This document shows positions 61,537 through 64,000 of a stretch of DNA of 64,000 nt, piece by piece. The notes under the pieces were generated by a model. The model was not told the DNA's origin. It was given only the letters and a program-made list of their open reading frames with translations, and made no database searches. The stretch spans positions 69,772 to 133,771 of the forward strand of contig NZ_QVML01000007.1 in NCBI RefSeq assembly GCF_010501015.1, written 5' to 3'. The first letter of the stretch is position 1; each line of letters begins with the position of its first letter. The position numbers and the translations under genes were made by a program. Source of the stretch: Bacteroides sp. 214 (GTDB lineage Bacteria > Bacteroidota > Bacteroidia > Bacteroidales > Bacteroidaceae).

Positions 61537-62502
61537 CTATTTTATTCTTTTGTCTATCTTTTTAGAGATCCAATGGTATGGAAGAATAAGTCTAAATAAA
61601 TTAATTACACTAATATCTTTTATGTAATTCTTTTTAATACAAAGTTTAAGCAAGGCACGCTTTTCGGGAAATGTAGTTAGGCAAATATTATAAATAAAAG
61701 CATTTAACGTTATTTTTATGTGCTTATAGATAATATTACTAATAGATTTTTCTTTGTTTACTGCAAACAACCTTAACTCATCAAATACAGTAAAGTAGCC
61801 AGTTACGTTTTTCCACGAAACATTTAATGTCATAGTTGACCCTAACCGTATTCTTCGTTTAAAAAAATCTTTGTCTATGTAACCCACTCGTGTGGCATTT
61901 GTATATAACAAAACTGTAAATAATTGGTCCTCATGAATAATACCGGGATAAAATAAAAGATTTATTTGCCGGAGATAAGAAGTACGTATTAAATTGAGGT
62001 AGGGTGGAATCTTGAATTGCCAGGTGTCAATTAGAAAATTCATAACTTCTAATCCACCATATACGCGATCTTTTAAACTATGGTGGTGATAGTCCATTTG
62101 AAAAGAAGACCCTTGATGTTCATTGATAACCTCTGCGTTAAAGAATACAAAGTCAAGATTATCTTTTTCACATTTGTTATAGCATTCTTCTAGCGTGTTT
62201 AAGTCCAAAAAGTCATCGCTGTCCATAAAATAGAGATACTTCCCGGTTGCTTGCGCTATACCTGTGTTTCGCGCTACCGATTGCCCTTGATTTAGTTGGT
62301 TGTAGATTTGTATCCTATTATCATCTTTCGCTAGCATCTGAATAATAGCCAAGCTGTCATCTGTAGAGCCATCGTTTATAATTATAATTTCAAGTTCTAG
62401 GAGAGATTGCTTCATTACACATTCAACAGCTTGCCTAACATATTCTTGCGTGTTATATACAGGAATAATGACACTTACTTTTGGTTGTATTGACTGCTGC
62501 AT
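61537..62502 (-). CDS. Glycosyltransferase family 2 protein
   Basis: The 321-residue enzyme has a clear GT-A domain: VSVIIPVYNTQEYVRQAVECVM, IIIINDGSTDDS, and FMDSDDFLD with the DSDD metal site at about residue 94. The region after residue 220 is helical and basic. It resembles WcaA/EpsE-type single-sugar transferases. It lies between two GT4 genes on the minus strand, 21 bp downstream of one. Confidence 0.9.
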   Translation of the reverse strand: MQQSIQPKVSVIIPVYNTQEYVRQAVECVMKQSLLELEIIIINDGSTDDSLAIIQMLAKDDNRIQIYNQLNQGQSVARNTGIAQATGKYLYFMDSDDFLDLNTLEECYNKCEKDNLDFVFFNAEVINEHQGSSFQMDYHHHSLKDRVYGGLEVMNFLIDTWQFKIPPYLNLIRTSYLRQINLLFYPGIIHEDQLFTVLLYTNATRVGYIDKDFFKRRIRLGSTMTLNVSWKNVTGYFTVFDELRLFAVNKEKSISNIIYKHIKITLNAFIYNICLTTFPEKRALLKLCIKKNYIKDISVINLFRLILPYHWISKKIDKRIK

Positions 62503-62523
62503 TTAACTATTTATATAATATGG

Positions 62524-63642
62524 TTAAACTTTTAGGTTAGAGTAGATGTTTAATAGAGATTCTGCACTTTTTCTCCAAGAAAACTCCTTAGCACGAGATA
62601 ATCCATAGGCAACATACTGCTCATATTTTTCATTGTTAGTTTCAAGCATTAATAGCTTTTCTGCAATTTCTTCCGGTTTATATGGATCAACAAGAAGAGC
62701 CCCTTCTCCTGCAACTTCAGGCATGGCTGATGTGTTGCCCGCTATGATTGGTGTACCACATGCCATCGCTTCAATCATTGGTATCCCAAAACTTTCTCGT
62801 AAAGAGGGGTACAAAAAAGCAAATGAGCCATTGTAAATGGCAACCAAATCGGTATTAGCAATATAACCTGGATAATGGAGGAAAGATTTAATCTCTTCAA
62901 TATTCTCTTCCTTTAAGATTGTATCTATAAAATCTTCTTTAAGGTCGGCTATCAATAACGGACGCTTCTTTTCAGATGATTTTAAGTATATGCTATAGGC
63001 TTTTAAAACACGAGGAGAGTTCTTTTTGGGGTCGGTATTGCCCAGAAAGAATAAAAAGTCATCATCAGGAATATATTTTTTAGTAATCTCAGGTTGTTTC
63101 TCTTGCTGTTTAAAATGTGTATTGTAACCATTGTAAACACTAACAACTTGCTCTTTTGAGAGATTCAATGATGAACAAATTCTATTTCTTTCAAAATTAG
63201 AAACAGTTATAATTGTTTTGCATTTTGGGAGAATTTTAGGTACAACCAACTTACGGTAATACCAGCCCATTTCCTGATAAAAAGATTTACTGCTTGATTG
63301 CCTTTTCTCTAGAAAAATAATATCGTGTAGTGTCAAAATTAGAGGGACAGGTGTATGAATAGGTGCTGTATTGCTAGTGCAATGCAACAAATCCAAATTA
63401 AGTTTTTTAATGGCATTTGGTAAACTTATTTGCTCCCATACCGGATAACTATAACTTTTCAATTCTACAATATGGAAATTTTTCGTCTCATTCAAACAAC
63501 GGTCTTCGCCTGGTGCAACAAAAATATAGTATTCGTTTGTTTTATCTATATTTTGTAATTCACGTATTGTCTCTAAAGCAACGAAATCCATTCCATGCTT
63601 ATTTCTTCGAAATATTCTTTGAGCCTCAATTCCTATTTTCAT
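62524..63642 (-). CDS. Glycosyltransferase family 4 protein
   Basis: The 372-residue GT-B enzyme has LLHCTSNTAPIHTPVPLILTLHDI, FLGNTDPKKNSPRVLKAYSI and a C-terminal SLRESFGIPMIEAMACGTPIIAGNTSAMPEV, close to mannosyltransferases such as WbdA or MtfA. It is 9 bp after the partial gene at 63652. Confidence 0.9.
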   Translation of the reverse strand: MKIGIEAQRIFRRNKHGMDFVALETIRELQNIDKTNEYYIFVAPGEDRCLNETKNFHIVELKSYSYPVWEQISLPNAIKKLNLDLLHCTSNTAPIHTPVPLILTLHDIIFLEKRQSSSKSFYQEMGWYYRKLVVPKILPKCKTIITVSNFERNRICSSLNLSKEQVVSVYNGYNTHFKQQEKQPEITKKYIPDDDFLFFLGNTDPKKNSPRVLKAYSIYLKSSEKKRPLLIADLKEDFIDTILKEENIEEIKSFLHYPGYIANTDLVAIYNGSFAFLYPSLRESFGIPMIEAMACGTPIIAGNTSAMPEVAGEGALLVDPYKPEEIAEKLLMLETNNEKYEQYVAYGLSRAKEFSWRKSAESLLNIYSNLKV

Positions 63643-63651
63643 AAAGCAATT

Positions 63652-63999
63652 CTATTGGTTCTTATTTGGTAGTACAATAAACGCATAGATGCCTTTGATT
63701 GTTGCACTAATTAGTTTAAACTTACCTTTAATTAAATTTATCAGGATACTCTTTATTGGTGGGATTGTAACTTGGTACAAAACTGCTAGCCATTTCTGAA
63801 CACCTTCAAGATTTCTCCACGCATATAATAATCGATTCCGAGTTAAATAAAATGTGCGCAAAGGACTTTCTTGTCCTGTACTTTGGCTCTCTTTGTGAAA
63901 GACAGTCCAATCAGGTATATACCGCAATTGATAACCTGCTTTTGTAAATTGTCTACTCCAATCTAATTCTTCGTAGTAAAGAAAAAATATTTCAGGCAT
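63652..63999 (-). CDS. Glycosyltransferase family 2 protein, 3' part (cut by window)
   Basis: The 115 residues visible start with EIFFLYYEELDWSRQFTKAGYQLRYIPDWTVFH, which is the C-terminal part of a rhamnosyltransferase-type GT2 (FFLYYEE-LDW motif plus the VFHKES signature). The ATG at 63999 is the only start seen, but the frame is likely open beyond the window, so the N-terminal catalytic half lies outside. It precedes the GT4 gene at 62524 by 9 bp. Confidence 0.8.
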   Translation of the reverse strand: MPEIFFLYYEELDWSRQFTKAGYQLRYIPDWTVFHKESQSTGQESPLRTFYLTRNRLLYAWRNLEGVQKWLAVLYQVTIPPIKSILINLIKGKFKLISATIKGIYAFIVLPNKNQ

Positions 64000-64000
64000 C

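Noticed and set aside
1-64000. Insertion sequence or prophage
   Set aside because: No transposase, integrase or phage structural gene was found in the long reading frames.

Overview
The window is chromosomal DNA from a member of the Bacteroidota, most likely the order Bacteroidales. The evidence is a set of TAnnTTTG (-7) promoter boxes typical of this phylum, found upstream of well over a dozen genes and sometimes paired with TTTG or TTGG near -33. Family content agrees: an S16 ribosomal protein with a long Ala/Glu/Lys-rich tail, DUF4301, DUF4919 and DUF2490 proteins, a type B sorting-domain (gliding-motility-associated) protein, PorT-like barrels and SusD-free glycan genes. No rRNA, tRNA, CRISPR array, transposase or phage gene was recognised.

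Layout. 1-3.9 kb: a minus-strand operon with a radical SAM/SPASM enzyme, a partner gene split by an apparent one-base deletion, a DUF4919-like protein and a membrane protein. 4.2-7.8 kb: a GH20 hexosaminidase lipoprotein and an L,D-transpeptidase, both cell-envelope glycan enzymes. 7.8-16 kb: lon-tgt-lptG operon, trmN6, a PorT-like barrel and a LysM/periplasmic-binding fusion. 16.4-20.5 kb: type B sorting-domain protein, uvrA and a YbaK deacylase. 20.6-28.3 kb: peptide transporter, candidate small RNA, DUF2461, YhcH, glgB, a GH13 amylase and a patatin. 28.4-33.4 kb: fabD, an S41 protease, NhaC and rpsP. 33.5-38.1 kb: a hexuronate unit, a LacI-type regulator with uxaA facing kdgK with eda, which together take altronate through KDG and KDPG to pyruvate and glyceraldehyde 3-phosphate. 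39-45 kb: zupT, DUF4301, an L-aspartate dehydrogenase-like protein, a hydroxyacid dehydrogenase and a CotH lipoprotein. 45.3-50.5 kb: a four-gene operon encoding a VTC-fold protein, DUF4956, DUF2490 and a large CotH protein. 50.7-64 kb: an exopolysaccharide or O-antigen region with eight glycosyltransferases (one cut by the window edge), an acyltransferase, a membrane EEP phosphatase and one opposite-strand flippase.

The most unusual signal is not in the genes. At least eight intergenic arrays repeat with a period of 22 bp, or very close to it. Each has its own sequence, most units carry dyad symmetry, and several arrays end in terminator-like hairpins. They lie at about 4.09, 6.66, 16.05, 16.17, 20.43, 32.42, 32.57 and 45.20 kb. 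Two of them (16.17 and 32.42 kb) are inverted copies of one another; the others share period and architecture but not sequence. A second candidate novelty is a compact three-stem RNA at 22.39-22.48 kb with its own promoter box and terminator. All family names come from recognising motifs by eye; no database search was run.
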